Below are positions 9,103 through 19,205 of a stretch of DNA of 64,000 bases, piece after piece. The position numbers and the translations under genes are program-made. Positions within the stretch are counted from its first letter, which is position 1. Each line of letters starts with the position of its first letter. Source of the stretch: UBA8079 sp965205535 (GTDB lineage Bacteria; Pseudomonadota; Alphaproteobacteria; UBA6615); assembly GCA_965205535.1 (NCBI GenBank), contig CBDBHH010000005.1, positions 1,054,001-1,118,000 on the forward strand, read 5' to 3'. The notes under the pieces were generated by a model that searched no databases, was not told the DNA's origin, and saw only the letters and a list, made by a program, of their open reading frames with translations.

Positions 9103-10775
9103 GCCTCGCCAGCTCCCGACAGGGTGCAAACCCGGCGACGCGTCATTCGGGTGGAACAATCCCACAGGATATTCCAACTCTGAGCGCCGCGGGCACCGCC
9201 GGCGGTACGGCGTTCAAATTCGTCACCGCGCAGGATTCCTATACGCCGTTGTCTTATGAACTTCCACGCACCTTGCTTGCCACCCCGAACGAAACAGCAG
9301 GTAACGACGAGGCCTTGCGTGACGCCGGGCTTACCGCGTTGTTTGATATTTATCTCGACCAGTTGCGTTTCGCACGTGCGCTCATTGACCTCGCGGCACT
9401 ACGCGCGAGCGATGCGGCCCCCGCCTTCAACCCACAGACCAGCCCAATCCTCGCATATCTCAGGGGCCCGAACCGCGCAACTGTAACCTCCGTCGCCGAC
9501 ATATTCCCCGGCGGGCATGGTGATTTTGCCCGCCGCCGTTCAACCATCGAAAAGCTTCGTGCGTTCAAACGAACAGCGCTTGCCATGACGACATCACGGA
9601 CGGGACGAGCGGACGTGATTGCACGGGGCGGCCTGGTGGACGCGTATATCGCGACGGAGAGCCACCCAACGGTCGACATCAATCCCTATCTGCTGACCTG
9701 GCCAAAGCCCGACTTCGCGGACCCGGCGCTTCATAATCTGTCGAACGCGCTCGTTTCGGTCTACGCCACGATCATCGCACCCCATATCGAAGACATTCCC
9801 GGCGAGGTGGCGCGGGCAAGCACTGCCGTTCACTTCCTCACCAAAACCTGGTTCGCCCAGGCAATCGCGAATGCCCGCTACATTGAGACCTCGGCTGTTG
9901 CAAGACACCATGGGAGCGTCCTGGTCGGTGCCGCTCCGAAGGTGCTCGGACGAACACTGGCCCGACTCTACCGCGCTCACGGAGCCCAAGTCGTGCGCTG
10001 TGCGCACGGCGGCGAGCGCGCGTTCTACGATGACGATCACTGGGGTCTCTCTGAATTTCCCTTCTGCGACACATATATGACCCACGGCCGTGGCGAGGCG
10101 GAAGCGATCGCACGGCGCTATGCGGAAGGGCGGATGATCGGCGTCCATCCGAACGCACCGACCTGCACCGCGCTCGGCTCCAGCCGGCATGCATCGATCT
10201 ATCGGCAGGCGCATGAAAATCAGGCGAACAGAAAGTCCCGCAACGGCCGGCCCCGCGTCATGCTTGCCGCGAGCTCCTTCCTCGGCGAGGGCGCGTCTCA
10301 TGTGCCCGCCATCAAACCGGCCGACATCCACCTGGCCGACTTGCAAATATCCCTGATGCGCAGTCTCCGGGAGCTCGGCTGCGACGTCCTGTTCAAGCCC
10401 CATCCGAAAACGATGATCCAGGCACCAGAACTGTTCGCGGGCAGCTTCGATGAATTGGTCACCGGTCCTTTCGATCCTGCACATCACGATGTTGACGCCT
10501 ACGTATTCGACTACGCCGGCTCTGCTTTCTTCGACGCACTCGCATCTGCACGTGGTGTTATTCTGGTCGATACGGGGGTTCGCCCATTCGACCTCACGAC
10601 CTTTGACGATCTTTCAGCTCGCTGCACAATCGTCGCAACCGAAATTGACGATGCGCACCGTTTCCGTGTCGAATCAGATGCCCTCCGCGACGCGGTCGAA
10701 AGCGCCACCGCGGTGTCCCAATGCGCCGAGTCGTTCGCCGACCGCTACTTCTTCGGCGGCGGCGTCATCACATGA
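9099..10775 (+). CDS. Unrecognised protein with C-terminal GT-B/CDP-glycerophosphotransferase-like features
   Basis: The 558-residue protein starts at GTG 9099, overlapping the exporter stop. The C-terminal third has VLFKPHPKTMIQAPELF (near residue 430) followed by YVFDYAGSAFFDALASARGVI. This is the pattern of CDP-glycerol glycerophosphotransferase-like and other GT-B capsule enzymes, where the HP motif precedes a nucleotide-binding helix. The N-terminal part has no feature I recognise. There is no membrane segment or signal peptide. Operon position between an exporter and glycosyltransferases suggests a cytoplasmic glycan-assembly enzyme. The family assignment is tentative. Confidence 0.55.
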   Translation: MSLASSRQGANPATRHSGGTIPQDIPTLSAAGTAGGTAFKFVTAQDSYTPLSYELPRTLLATPNETAGNDEALRDAGLTALFDIYLDQLRFARALIDLAALRASDAAPAFNPQTSPILAYLRGPNRATVTSVADIFPGGHGDFARRRSTIEKLRAFKRTALAMTTSRTGRADVIARGGLVDAYIATESHPTVDINPYLLTWPKPDFADPALHNLSNALVSVYATIIAPHIEDIPGEVARASTAVHFLTKTWFAQAIANARYIETSAVARHHGSVLVGAAPKVLGRTLARLYRAHGAQVVRCAHGGERAFYDDDHWGLSEFPFCDTYMTHGRGEAEAIARRYAEGRMIGVHPNAPTCTALGSSRHASIYRQAHENQANRKSRNGRPRVMLAASSFLGEGASHVPAIKPADIHLADLQISLMRSLRELGCDVLFKPHPKTMIQAPELFAGSFDELVTGPFDPAHHDVDAYVFDYAGSAFFDALASARGVILVDTGVRPFDLTTFDDLSARCTIVATEIDDAHRFRVESDALRDAVESATAVSQCAESFADRYFFGGGVIT

Positions 10776-12433
10776 CCGCCTCGCCAGAAACAGCCCGGAC
10801 CGGGCCGTCGACAAACATCATCCCCCACGCGCGTATGTGGAACACCCGGGAGGCAAAAGGCATGACCATCCATGCCACGGGCGATCCAGGCTTGGCAGAT
10901 GCTGTCGCCGAAGCTGTCCACACCACGACGGAACCCCTCGCGACCGCTGCATCGGTTCTCCACACGGAACGTCGTATGGGCGCCGGAATCATCTCACATA
11001 CGGACTACACGCTCGCCTTTACCGACCATTGCCGCAGCGCGCCGGTTTTCTATGCCCAGGGTTCGTCCCCGGACGCCGGGCCCGTCATCGGACCAGATGC
11101 TAGAGCGGTAAGCGATGCGACCGGTCTTGCGGCGTTCAACGCCGCATCCGTGCTCCAGGCCGCAACGGCGGGATACGTGCCGGCGCCGAACACCCTCATC
11201 GAGGGGCTGCAACAGTTGAAGCCGGGTGAAGTGATCCTGCATTCCGGCAGCGATGGCACAATCCGAAAACAACGAAGTTTTACCTATCTGCCGAACCCGG
11301 AAACCGGCGTCGTTGATCGCAGTGCGGCTTTGCACGAAGTGGTCGACCGCGCCATTGATACAGTCATCGCGCAGGCCGACGGCGCGCCGGTTTGGGTACC
11401 GCTTTCCGGCGGACTCGATTCCCGACTCATCCTGGCAAAACTGGCGGACAGATGTTGTCCCAACCTGCACAGTTTCTCCTATGGGCCAAAAGGGAATGCC
11501 GACGCGATGGTCGCAAAGGCCGTGGCCGGCCAGCTCAATGTTCCCTGGCAGTTCGTCGCGACACCGGCAGACGATGTGCGGGCTTTCTTCGCGGAATCGG
11601 TTCGGCACGAATATTGGTCCTTCGCAGATGGGCTATGCACAACCCCTAACAACCAGGATCTTCTGCCCCTGCTGCAACTGCGCGAGGCGAAACTACTCAG
11701 CTCTGACGCTGTTATCGTCAACGGGCAGACCGGAGATTTCATCAGCGGTGGCCACATCCCCGACTTTCTGTTCGAAACCACGTTGACCGTCGGCGAACTC
11801 CTCGAGGCAATTATTGCGCGCCATCACGCACTCTGGCGTTCTTTGCTGACAGTCGCGAACCGGTCAATCCTCGTGCAGCGTATTCGCGACACCCTGGAGC
11901 TCGTTGAACCAGACGACGCCTTCCTCGAGTCCGACAGGGCGATTGCGCTGTGGGAGCAGTACGAGTTCGAAGGCCGGCAGGCGGGCTATATCGTCAACGG
12001 CCAGCGTAGCTACGATTTCCTAGGGTTACGTTGGGCGTTGCCGCTGTGGGACAGGGATCTTGTCCACTTTTGGCGCGACACCCCGCCCGCCCTCAAACGC
12101 AGACAGCAGCTGTACCGCGACACCTGGCATGCCTGGGATTTCGAAGATGTGTTCTCGTTGCCAACACGCCCTGTAACAGCCTGGAGCCGACCCCTCGCCG
12201 CAATGATCGTCCCGGTCTCGATAGCAACGCGATTGGTCGCCGGCCGCACACGACGCGATCGCTGGATCAACTATGCGCGATATTTCGACCGGTTCGGGAC
12301 TCACTACCAGGCCTTCGGCTGGCGTCATTTCAGACATCACGCGACAGATGCCCGTAACCCGCTCGCTTACTATGCCCGTGCGTGGCTCGACGAGCTGGGC
12401 ATCGACTGGCCATCGGAACAGCCGGGCCGGTGA
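10772..12433 (+). CDS. Asparagine-synthase-like protein with degenerate amidotransferase domain
   Basis: The ATG at 10772 overlaps the previous stop (ATGA) and gives about 553 residues. PLSGGLDSRLILAKL near residue 210 is the ATP pyrophosphatase loop of the AsnB synthetase domain, and VNGQTGDFISGGH near residue 320 matches the second active-site segment. The N-terminal half is in the place of the Ntn glutaminase domain but begins MTASPET and has no Cys2, so glutamine hydrolysis is unlikely. Related enzymes form amide bonds or adenylate carboxylates; here the acceptor may be a glycan acid. It could also be a beta-lactam-synthetase-like ligase. The downstream start overlaps as GTGA. Confidence 0.75.
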   Translation: MTASPETARTGPSTNIIPHARMWNTREAKGMTIHATGDPGLADAVAEAVHTTTEPLATAASVLHTERRMGAGIISHTDYTLAFTDHCRSAPVFYAQGSSPDAGPVIGPDARAVSDATGLAAFNAASVLQAATAGYVPAPNTLIEGLQQLKPGEVILHSGSDGTIRKQRSFTYLPNPETGVVDRSAALHEVVDRAIDTVIAQADGAPVWVPLSGGLDSRLILAKLADRCCPNLHSFSYGPKGNADAMVAKAVAGQLNVPWQFVATPADDVRAFFAESVRHEYWSFADGLCTTPNNQDLLPLLQLREAKLLSSDAVIVNGQTGDFISGGHIPDFLFETTLTVGELLEAIIARHHALWRSLLTVANRSILVQRIRDTLELVEPDDAFLESDRAIALWEQYEFEGRQAGYIVNGQRSYDFLGLRWALPLWDRDLVHFWRDTPPALKRRQQLYRDTWHAWDFEDVFSLPTRPVTAWSRPLAAMIVPVSIATRLVAGRTRRDRWINYARYFDRFGTHYQAFGWRHFRHHATDARNPLAYYARAWLDELGIDWPSEQPGR

Positions 12434-13617
12434 AAATTCTCTACATCTGCCGGGTGTTCACAGGGCTTGAGACGTCGCTCACGAGCGGCGCCTGGGCGCC
12501 GACCGGCGTGCCGACGATCTACAAGATCATGGAAGGCCTTGCCGCAAGCGCTCATGACACAAACTTTGTCCTCACCGCCCGCGGGATCGGCAGCGACTAT
12601 GACACGGCTTGGACGGCAGGTGACGACCGGGATGTCACACTCGACGGATTTCCCACACCACTCAGGGTTCTGGCTGGCGAACACCGGTATCCGGCATGGC
12701 TCAGCCGGGCCCGCGGCCCCCTCACGGACCGACGGCACCGCCGCGAAATCCGGCGCCTGTATCGCGACATCCGCCCCGATATCGTTTACGTCGACCGGGC
12801 TCATGCCCAGGCCGGCGCCTTTCTGGCACGCAGCGAAGGCGCCCGGGTCGTATTTCGAGTCATGGGCGTTTATCCCTCGATGTGGGACGTGCTCGAAAGC
12901 AGGCACCGCGTGCACCAACACGAACGCGCGGCGTATCGCGCGCCCTTCGCCCAGGTCATCTGCACCCAGGATGGCAGCGGCGGCGAATACTGGATGGAAG
13001 ACGCGCTCGCAGACGGTGTCCCACGACAGATGATGCTGAACGGACATGTCCGTTCCGTGACACCACCTGCAGAGAGCCCGCTGCTTTCAGAAGTACCGGG
13101 CGACCGCATCGTGGTGCTTTTCGTCGGCCGGCTCGAATGGAACAAAGGCGCAGAACCCTTCATCGACGCAATGTTGGCCCTGCCGTCCGATCACGCCGCA
13201 CGAATCCATGCCGTGGTCATCGGGACAGGCCAGCAAAAAGATATGCTGACGCAACGGGTACAGTCCGCCGGCGCCGGGGCAAGGGTCACATTCATCGACC
13301 GACTGCCGCACTCAGAAATTCGTGCTGCCCACGCACGCGCCGACATTTATGTCTCTCTCAACCGGCTCGGCCAACTGTCCAACGCAAATCTTGAGGTCAT
13401 GTCTGACGGTCACTGCATGATAATCCCGGAAGCACAGCCTCAGAAGAAGATCGACATCATTGCCCTGGCGGACGACGCAGACCGCCGAGCTGCAATGACC
13501 GCGAAATTGAAGGCCGCGGCGGCAAAGTTCATCCCCTCTTGGGAGAGCCGCATCAATGATGAGATTCGGCTCCTAGAGGACGTCGCACAACGGCCCGCCG
13601 AACGGGCCGGCATGTGA
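12430..13617 (+). CDS. GT4-type glycosyltransferase
   Basis: I choose the GTG at 12430 (VKILYICRVF), which overlaps the previous stop; a longer frame from 12382 would bury the natural beta-strand start. The protein is about 395 residues with a GT-B fold. The N-terminal Rossmann domain begins KILYICRVFTGLET. The C-terminal domain has VVLFVGRLEWNKGAEPFIDAM and RVTFIDRLPHSEI, typical of family 4 retaining transferases. The usual E-x7-E end is poorly conserved (SNANLEVMSDGHCMIIPE). Substrate is unknown, and it is part of the tightly overlapped run. Confidence 0.75.
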   Translation: MKILYICRVFTGLETSLTSGAWAPTGVPTIYKIMEGLAASAHDTNFVLTARGIGSDYDTAWTAGDDRDVTLDGFPTPLRVLAGEHRYPAWLSRARGPLTDRRHRREIRRLYRDIRPDIVYVDRAHAQAGAFLARSEGARVVFRVMGVYPSMWDVLESRHRVHQHERAAYRAPFAQVICTQDGSGGEYWMEDALADGVPRQMMLNGHVRSVTPPAESPLLSEVPGDRIVVLFVGRLEWNKGAEPFIDAMLALPSDHAARIHAVVIGTGQQKDMLTQRVQSAGAGARVTFIDRLPHSEIRAAHARADIYVSLNRLGQLSNANLEVMSDGHCMIIPEAQPQKKIDIIALADDADRRAAMTAKLKAAAAKFIPSWESRINDEIRLLEDVAQRPAERAGM

Positions 13618-14861
13618 CGATGGACAATATGGAGACTTTGACGATCGGCATGCCGACATCGAGCTTTTTGCCGAGCATCGGTGGTGCAGAAGTCGGTCTG
13701 CACAATATCGCGACCCGGCTCATTGCACGCGGCCATCAGCCCGTCATCATGATGCCTGCCCCACATTTCCGTGCCCTTAAAAAGGTGAGCTGGGACCTGC
13801 CGTATCCGGTCGTGGCGTTCCCGCCCAAAATCTGGGGAGTTCTGTTGCGGTGGCCCAGCGTCGGATTCCATGTTCTGGATTCTGCCTTTGCCCGGGTCGA
13901 CCGACGTCACCACATCGATGTGTGGCACGGCACGATCGGATATCCGGTTGGGGTGGCATTGGCCCACTATGGAAGCAAATACGGCAGGCCACATCTGGTT
14001 CGCTGTGCCGGAGAGGACATCCAGGTTAACGCCGACATCGCCTACGGGATGCGTCTCGACACACGGGTTGACGCGCTGGTTCGGCACTGGCTCCCCAAGG
14101 CGGACCGTTTGGTGGCAATAACCAAAAGCGTCGCCGACGAATACCGCGACCTGGGTGTCAATGATGACCGCATCGCGCCGATCCCCAACGGGGTCGACCC
14201 GGGTCGATTCAACACATCGCCCGATCGGTCAGCCGTGCGCAAAGCCTATGGCATTGCCCCAGGCGATTTCCTGTTTCTCTGCGTCGGCCGCAATCACGCC
14301 AAGAAGAATTTTCCCGCCTTGATCGAAGCCTTCGCCCGCATCGATCGGCCCAATGCCCAAGTGGCCATCGTCGGCCAGGGTGCGGAGAAACTGGCGGACC
14401 TGTCACGCACGCTGGGGATCGATGACCGGGTACATCTCATCGAGACGGTTTACGGCGGCGGTGTATCAAAAGAACGCCTCAACTTGCCATCCGATGGATT
14501 GGTCGCGCTCTATCGCAGCGCGGATGCTTTTGCATTCCCTTCCAGCCTCGAGACATTCGGCATCGTGCTGGTGGAGGCCATGGCGGCCGGTTTGCCCATA
14601 ATCACCACCGATGCACCCGGGTGCCGCGACGTGGTTCGCACGGATATCGATGGGCTGACAGTTGCCCCAAATGACATAGACGCACTCGCTGTTGCCATGC
14701 GGCGCATTCACGACGATGCCGAACTGCGCGCGCGCCTGACGGCGGCCGGACATGCACGCGTCGCTGACTTCTCCTGGGATGCCGTCACGGACTCCTATAT
14801 ATCGCTTTACCGCGAACTGATCGCGGCGCGCGTGTCCAATGCTCACGAGGCCGCTGCCTGA
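13614..14861 (+). CDS. Glycosyltransferase family 4
   Basis: This 415-residue GT-B enzyme starts with GMPTSSFLPSIGGAEVGLHNIATRL (glycine-rich donor-side loop). It continues with IPNGVDPGRFN, FLCVGRNHAKKNFPALIEAF and the family 4 SLETFGIVLVEAMAAGLPII motif near residue 305. It transfers a sugar with retention of configuration onto a lipid-linked glycan at the cytoplasmic face. The start is GTG 13614 inside a GTGA overlap; ATG 13620 is an alternative. The next gene, an AsnB homologue, starts 2 nt after the stop. Confidence 0.85.
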   Translation: MTMDNMETLTIGMPTSSFLPSIGGAEVGLHNIATRLIARGHQPVIMMPAPHFRALKKVSWDLPYPVVAFPPKIWGVLLRWPSVGFHVLDSAFARVDRRHHIDVWHGTIGYPVGVALAHYGSKYGRPHLVRCAGEDIQVNADIAYGMRLDTRVDALVRHWLPKADRLVAITKSVADEYRDLGVNDDRIAPIPNGVDPGRFNTSPDRSAVRKAYGIAPGDFLFLCVGRNHAKKNFPALIEAFARIDRPNAQVAIVGQGAEKLADLSRTLGIDDRVHLIETVYGGGVSKERLNLPSDGLVALYRSADAFAFPSSLETFGIVLVEAMAAGLPIITTDAPGCRDVVRTDIDGLTVAPNDIDALAVAMRRIHDDAELRARLTAAGHARVADFSWDAVTDSYISLYRELIAARVSNAHEAAA

Positions 14862-14863
14862 TC

Positions 14864-16711
14864 ATGTGTGGATTCGCTGCGCTTTTCGAACCCGGCCGCA
14901 ACTTCTCGTCCGAGCTGCTTGACGGCATCGATGCGGACTTGTTTCATCGCGGCCCGGATTCGGGCGGGCGCGCAACGGCGCCGGGTCACGCCCTCGTGTT
15001 TCGCCGGCTATCGATTCTTGATACGCGCGACGAAGCCGACCAACCCATGACCGACGAGAACGGGCGCTACACGCTCGTTTTCAACGGCGAGATATATAAC
15101 TTCCGCACCCTGCGCGCCGACCTGGAAGCAGCGGGACATCGGTTCCGCACTACCGGTGATACCGAAGTCCTGTTGCGGGGTTTCATGGAGTGGGGCGAGA
15201 ATATTCTCGAGCGACTGGAAGGGATGTACGCCTTCGCGATCATCGACCACGAGGCGCGGTCTGTGACCGCGGCCCGCGATCCCTTCGGAATCAAGCCACT
15301 TTATTTGATGCGTCAGGGAGATCTGACAGCCTTTGCCAGCGAAATGCGGCCGCTTCGCCGCCTCGGTCACACGGCACCCGATCCGACGGCCATGGCGGAG
15401 CTCTTGCTGTTCCGGTTCGCCGCCGGTCGCCTGAGCAACCTCACCGGCATCGAACGTATTCCCGGTGGGACCGTCATACGATTCGGGCTTGATGGCGCCG
15501 GTTACACCGAACGCCGGTTCTGCGATGTCCTCGATACATTCGAACACACCGCCCTCGACGACTCTGGCGCGGCGGCCGAAACGGTAAACCGAACTATTCG
15601 CCAATCGGTCACCGACCATCTGGCCAGCGACGTCGGCTACGCCGTTCAGCTCTCCGGTGGCATCGATTCGAGCCTGGTCACGGCCCTCGCGGCCCAAGGG
15701 ACCTCATCACCGTTGCACAGCTTCGGAATCGATCTTGGGGACACCCCGCATGACGAGGCCGAGTGGCGGCGCGAGGTGGTCGAGAATGTATCACCGATCC
15801 ACCATGAGGTGCCCATCGACGGGGCTGCCTTTGCCGATGCTTTTCCCCGCGCCGTGACGCATATGGAAGGGCCAAGCCCCCATCTGGGCTGCATTCTTCT
15901 GATGCTGCTATGCGACGAGATTCGCAAGCACACCAAGGTCGTGCTGACGGGGGAGGGTGCGGACGAGATTTTCGGCGGCTACCAGCGTTATGAGATTTGG
16001 CGGAACTTGCGGAAATACGGTCGGTTTGCACGCACGGTACCCACCTTCGCCTGGCCATTGCTTCACCGCTATCGCGCCCTGCGAATCTATGCGAACCACG
16101 ACCCAGCTGTGTTCTCGTCGGTGTTCGCCGACTATCTCGGGCTGACCGATATATTCCCCGATTTGGTCGCACGCCCCGGCGCGCGTGAATCAGCGGCGGC
16201 GCGTTTTTCCGACTTCCGGGATCGTTTGTACGCCGTCGACCAGACCGCCTATCTCGAATCACTCCTTCTAAGACAAGACAAGATGGGCATGGCCGCTTCG
16301 GTTGAGGCGCGGGTGCCGTTCACGCATCTCCCGTTGGCACGCGAGGTCAACCGGATACCGCACACGCTGCGCACCCCGGGCGGCATCACCAAACCATTGC
16401 TCAAGCAATTCGCAGAAGGTTTCTTCCGCAAGGAGTTCGTGCACCGTCGAAAAGTCGGCCTCACCTTGCCCTTGGCAGACTGGCTCGCCGATACCAGCGG
16501 ACTGGGGGGTATGCTTGAATTGCTGACCGAAGCAGACGCACGGCTCGCCGGGTTCGGTGAGCGAACCGGGCTCCGCGCGCTGGTCGAACGATTTCGGGCC
16601 GGCGAAACCGCGGTCGGGCGCATTCTGGTGCATCTGATCAATATGGAACTCTGGCTGCGCAGCCTCGACGCAAGCTCGGATTCTGCCATCTCAACGTCAC
16701 CCATCCATTGA
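14864..16711 (+). CDS. Asparagine synthase (glutamine-hydrolysing) family protein, copy 1
   Basis: The 615-residue protein is complete. It has Cys2 (MCGF), HRGPDSGG, RLSIL, NGEIYN and GDTE of the Ntn glutaminase domain. The synthetase domain has SGGIDSS at about 264-270, GEGADEIFGGY at about 363-373 and RVPF near residue 480. The family makes an amide from a carboxylate with glutamine and ATP. Within glycan clusters, homologues such as WbpS are linked to uronamide formation, which would fit the uronic acid pathway at 28-32 kb. Free asparagine synthesis is the alternative. It sits within the operon between two glycosyltransferase genes. Confidence 0.85.
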   Translation: MCGFAALFEPGRNFSSELLDGIDADLFHRGPDSGGRATAPGHALVFRRLSILDTRDEADQPMTDENGRYTLVFNGEIYNFRTLRADLEAAGHRFRTTGDTEVLLRGFMEWGENILERLEGMYAFAIIDHEARSVTAARDPFGIKPLYLMRQGDLTAFASEMRPLRRLGHTAPDPTAMAELLLFRFAAGRLSNLTGIERIPGGTVIRFGLDGAGYTERRFCDVLDTFEHTALDDSGAAAETVNRTIRQSVTDHLASDVGYAVQLSGGIDSSLVTALAAQGTSSPLHSFGIDLGDTPHDEAEWRREVVENVSPIHHEVPIDGAAFADAFPRAVTHMEGPSPHLGCILLMLLCDEIRKHTKVVLTGEGADEIFGGYQRYEIWRNLRKYGRFARTVPTFAWPLLHRYRALRIYANHDPAVFSSVFADYLGLTDIFPDLVARPGARESAAARFSDFRDRLYAVDQTAYLESLLLRQDKMGMAASVEARVPFTHLPLAREVNRIPHTLRTPGGITKPLLKQFAEGFFRKEFVHRRKVGLTLPLADWLADTSGLGGMLELLTEADARLAGFGERTGLRALVERFRAGETAVGRILVHLINMELWLRSLDASSDSAISTSPIH

Positions 16712-17799
16712 GCACGCTTATTCACATATTGTCCGACGGGTTCCGCTCTCCGAACGCGCGCGCTTTTGCGTTTCCGTTGTTGCGTCACCGGCGCGTGCTG
16801 GCGGCCGAGGGAATCAACCTCCGGTTCTTCGAAGATGAGGCCGCCGATCTGACGGAATGCGATCTGCTGATCACCGACAGCAAATATTTTGCAGGCCCTG
16901 TCCGCGGCGCGGCAGAATACGTCACCGGGCGACTCGAAACCTGGCGCACGCGACGCGATGCGTTGCTCTGGTTCGACACCACCGACAGTGCCGGTTGGGT
17001 GTTCGGGGGTGCTCTCGCAACGGCAAAGGCCTATTACAAGAACCAGCTTCTGAAGGATCGTCAGCTTTACTTGAAACCCATGCACGGACGGCGACTACCA
17101 TCAGATTTCTATCATCGCCAGGCGGGGATATGTGACGCGCAGCCCGACGCCGAACCGCAGGTACGCAACAGGAAGCTTCTCGATCGTCTACAGATTGGGT
17201 GGAACTCCGGTCTGGCGGACTACTCACGCTATGGCCCAAGACGCATGGCTGCTTATAGCAAGCTCCCCATCCATGGCCTGCTCAATTGGCCGAGCCGTTT
17301 TTCAGCACCGAGGCGGGCGCGGGCCAACGACATGTCCTGCCGATTCGGAACGGGGTACGAAAGAGCGAGCGTGGCACATCAACGTCTGGAGATCGGGCGC
17401 CGTCTGGCCGGCAGATTCCCGACCGATAAAATCGGCCGGGGGGCCTATATGCGCGAGCTTGCAGCGAGCAAGATCGTAATCTCGCCGTTCGGTCTCGGGG
17501 AAATCACATTGAAAGACTTCGAGACGTTTGTTTCCGGAGCGCTACTTTTGAAACCCGAAATGCATCACATGGAAACTTGGCCCGACCTGTATGTGGACAG
17601 CGAAACCATGCGCACGTTTCGTTGGGACTTGAGCAATCTTGAAGACGTAATCGATACAACGCTCGCCGATCCGGCGGGTAGCGCCGAAATCGCCGCCGCC
17701 GGACAAGCGCGCTACCGCGCTCACGTAAACGATGACTTAGGGCGGCAAGCTTTTGTGACTCGCCTCCAAGCGATCGTCGCGCAGGGGCTCGAACAATGA
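16708..17799 (+). CDS. Putative glycosyltransferase (exostosin-like C-terminus)
   Basis: This 363-residue protein starts at TTG 16708 in a TTGA overlap. The last 150 residues hold YMRELAASKIVISPFGLGEITLKDFETFVSGALLLKPEM, the pattern of GT1/exostosin-type C-terminal domains. There, Glu and Asp residues follow a hydrophobic strand and precede a GALLL helix. The N-terminal half (LIHILSDGFRSPNARAFAFPLL) may be the first Rossmann-like domain. No signal peptide or membrane segment is seen. The activity is a family-level guess; substrate is unknown. The next start overlaps as ATGA. Confidence 0.6.
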   Translation: MSTLIHILSDGFRSPNARAFAFPLLRHRRVLAAEGINLRFFEDEAADLTECDLLITDSKYFAGPVRGAAEYVTGRLETWRTRRDALLWFDTTDSAGWVFGGALATAKAYYKNQLLKDRQLYLKPMHGRRLPSDFYHRQAGICDAQPDAEPQVRNRKLLDRLQIGWNSGLADYSRYGPRRMAAYSKLPIHGLLNWPSRFSAPRRARANDMSCRFGTGYERASVAHQRLEIGRRLAGRFPTDKIGRGAYMRELAASKIVISPFGLGEITLKDFETFVSGALLLKPEMHHMETWPDLYVDSETMRTFRWDLSNLEDVIDTTLADPAGSAEIAAAGQARYRAHVNDDLGRQAFVTRLQAIVAQGLEQ

Positions 17800-19205
17800 C
17801 CCGGAAGATTACGTTGATCGTGGCTGCTGCGATCCTGCTGCGCATCGTCTACCAGGTCGCGATCCTCGGATTCGACGGCTCATTCCACAACGGCAGCGAT
17901 TCTCAAAAATACATTGTCATCGCCGAGAATCTTCTGGCGACGGGCAGTTTTTCGTATATCGAAGCCGGAGATGGGGAACCGACACTCACCCCGGTAACGG
18001 ATCGCATGCCGCTTTATCCATACTTCGTTGCCGGCATGATGGCTGTCTTCGATGAGGGCACCCTCACAGCCATTGCGGTCAGCCAGGCGTTCCTCGACGG
18101 CCTGACCATCGCCCTGCTCGCACTGGCCGCCGCCGCCATCGACCGACGATTGGCCATACCGACCGCGGTCTTCGCCGCGATTGCGCCCAATCTTCTCGTC
18201 CATGCGTCATACATTCTGACCGAAACGGTGTTTCTCTTCTTTTTCGTGGCAGCGCTGACCGCGTTGCTCTGGGCCCTGCGGGGTTGGCGAACAACGACGA
18301 TGCTAGTCTGCGCCGGGCTGGCCCTGGGTCTGGCTCTCCTGACCCGACCCGTGATGATGTTCTTTCCGTTATTCCTGTTCCCGACGCTCCTCTATGCGTT
18401 CCCATCCGCGCGGAAGGTTCCCCTGGGGCGTACGGCGATGCTCGCGGGAATTCCTGTTCTGATCATGATTGCCTTCGCGCTACCTCGGCTCGCCGACAAT
18501 CACGTACGCTTTGGTCATGCGGTACTCACGACCCAATCTGGTGCCCATCTGTTGAAATGGGTCTACCCCTGCCTGAACACGCCATGGTCATGCGCCAGCC
18601 ATGGTGATGATTGGGAAGTCAGCAAACCACTGGTCGACGACCGACTTGCCGAGTTATCGCCGGCGGACGTGGCCAACCCAGCGACACGTAACGAGGTCTA
18701 CCAGTCTGTCGCCGTCGAGCGAATCAGCGAACTGGGTGTGTTTCAAATCGCCGTCGGTTCCGTCGTTGGAGCATTCAAGAATGTCATTCAGACCGGTTTC
18801 TACGAAACGCTTACCCAGTTCAGGCAACCCGCGACGTTCTTTTCGGCAATGACTGGCAACAACGCCACCGAGAAAATCGGGAACTTCCTGAAAACCAACA
18901 GCACCAACACATTCATGATGCTCTGGGCCGTAGCGCAGGGCAGCCTGATGCTCGCGCGGGTCGTGCAACTGGTCGGCCTCGGGGCGGGGTTGTCGAAACC
19001 CCACCTGCGGCCATTCACAATTCTGCTGACCATGACGATCATATATTTTCTCGCCGTGAACGGCCCGATCGGAAACCCGAAATATCGGATCCCGGCCGAG
19101 CCCGGATTCTTCATCCTGATGTCGATGGGCCTCTACACAATTTTCGACTGGTATCGGGCGCGTCGCAAGCCGGTGACCGAAAACAGAAATCCTGAACCGT
19201 CATGA
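17796..19205 (+). CDS. GT-C-type membrane glycosyltransferase (ArnT/RgtA-like)
   Basis: The 469-residue polytopic protein has about 10-12 hydrophobic helices. The N-terminal helix (ITLIVAAAILLRIVYQVAI) is followed by a loop with GSDSQKYIVIAENLLATGSFS. An acidic residue in this first loop is typical of PMT/ArnT/RgtA-type transferases that use polyprenyl-phosphate sugars in the periplasm. YILTETVFLFFFVAALTALLW near residue 135 and GLALGLALLTRPVMMFFPL match the family pattern. It likely decorates the glycan or lipid A after flipping. Start and stop both overlap neighbours as ATGA. Confidence 0.75.
   Translation: MTRKITLIVAAAILLRIVYQVAILGFDGSFHNGSDSQKYIVIAENLLATGSFSYIEAGDGEPTLTPVTDRMPLYPYFVAGMMAVFDEGTLTAIAVSQAFLDGLTIALLALAAAAIDRRLAIPTAVFAAIAPNLLVHASYILTETVFLFFFVAALTALLWALRGWRTTTMLVCAGLALGLALLTRPVMMFFPLFLFPTLLYAFPSARKVPLGRTAMLAGIPVLIMIAFALPRLADNHVRFGHAVLTTQSGAHLLKWVYPCLNTPWSCASHGDDWEVSKPLVDDRLAELSPADVANPATRNEVYQSVAVERISELGVFQIAVGSVVGAFKNVIQTGFYETLTQFRQPATFFSAMTGNNATEKIGNFLKTNSTNTFMMLWAVAQGSLMLARVVQLVGLGAGLSKPHLRPFTILLTMTIIYFLAVNGPIGNPKYRIPAEPGFFILMSMGLYTIFDWYRARRKPVTENRNPEPS

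Noticed and set aside
9594..10487. A 297-residue minus-strand frame opposite the unassigned glycan gene
   Set aside because: No ribosome site or motif, and the plus strand is bound by coupled overlaps on both sides.
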